5,771 nucleotides of DNA, taken from an uncultured Clostridia bacterium. Its GTDB lineage: Bacteria; Bacillota; Clostridia; Oscillospirales; Acutalibacteraceae. Below are positions 5,728 through 5,771 of this stretch, piece by piece. How positions within the stretch are numbered: position 1 is the stretch's first letter; each line of letters opens with the position of its first letter. The notes under the pieces were generated by a model. The model had not been told where the DNA came from, did not search any database, and saw only the letters and a program-made list of their open reading frames with translations. The stretch lies in contig CANOFK010000090.1 in the NCBI GenBank assembly GCA_947565265.1, positions 1-5,771 on the forward strand. Direction: 5' to 3'. The position numbers were made by a program, and so were the translations under genes.

Positions 5728-5771
5728 GCGAAAAATAGATTCGAACCCTCGTAAAAAAGGAAAAAAGCAAG
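5728..5771. other. A-rich segment with a tRNA T-arm-like motif; candidate junction
   Basis: The last 44 bases hold 23 A and only 16 G/C, unlike the GC-rich sequence before them. GATTCGAACCC (5738-5748) reads GGGTTCGAATC on the minus strand, the T-loop consensus of tRNAs. No tRNA can be folded: the T-stem pairs poorly, no acceptor or CCA end follows, and the other arms are absent. The start of this segment coincides with the premature end of the mannosyltransferase frame, so it may be the edge of an integrated element or an attachment site. Confidence 0.4.

Noticed and set aside
5738..5748. A tRNA gene on the minus strand
   Set aside because: Only the T-loop consensus is present. The T-stem pairs poorly, and no acceptor stem, anticodon arm or CCA end can be found in the flanking bases.

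Overview
The window looks like chromosome of a GC-rich member of the Clostridia, most likely an Oscillospiraceae/Ruminococcaceae-type gut Firmicute. This is inferred from purine-rich Shine-Dalgarno sites before nearly every gene, the divergent ParE/ParC-like topoisomerase pair typical of Clostridia, and a DUF4317 protein. No marker allows a genus call. All recognised genes are on the + strand.

Layout. 1-345 is the 3' end of a type IIA topoisomerase B subunit (GyrB/ParE-like). A tightly packed trio follows: a DUF1905 protein (369-650), a DUF2200 protein (678-1043), and a GNAT acetyltransferase (1040-1576) that overlaps the DUF2200 stop by four bases and is interrupted by an in-frame TAG at 1316-1318, just before its acetyl-CoA-binding motif. 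The matching topoisomerase A subunit (ParC-like, 743 aa) runs 1601-3832. A 9-bp GC-rich hairpin without a T-tract (3834-3855) separates it from a DUF4317 protein (3899-5032). Genes 1-5032 have short gaps and no visible internal promoter, so they probably form one transcription unit, with three small genes inserted between the two topoisomerase subunits.

The region 5033-5190 is regulatory. It holds an inverted repeat, a 15-bp near-perfect direct repeat (14/15), a well-formed extended -10 promoter (TTGCGT, 17 bp, TATAAT), a leader hairpin, and a GGGGGTGA Shine-Dalgarno before a TTG start. The second repeat copy fills the promoter spacer, which suggests an operator. The promoter drives a membrane protein resembling the N-terminal part of a PIG-V-type mannosyltransferase (5191-5727).

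That last gene ends abruptly after about 178 aa, well short of its family. The sequence then becomes A-rich (16 G/C in the final 44 bases) and contains a tRNA T-arm-like 11-mer on the minus strand. This looks like a recombination or insertion junction.

The topoisomerase subunits would act together on chromosome topology. The DUF proteins have no established function. I see no CRISPR array, complete RNA gene or recognisable transposase. The points most worth a second look are the amber codon, the divergent quinolone-site motif of the A subunit, the repeat-embedded promoter and the right-end junction.
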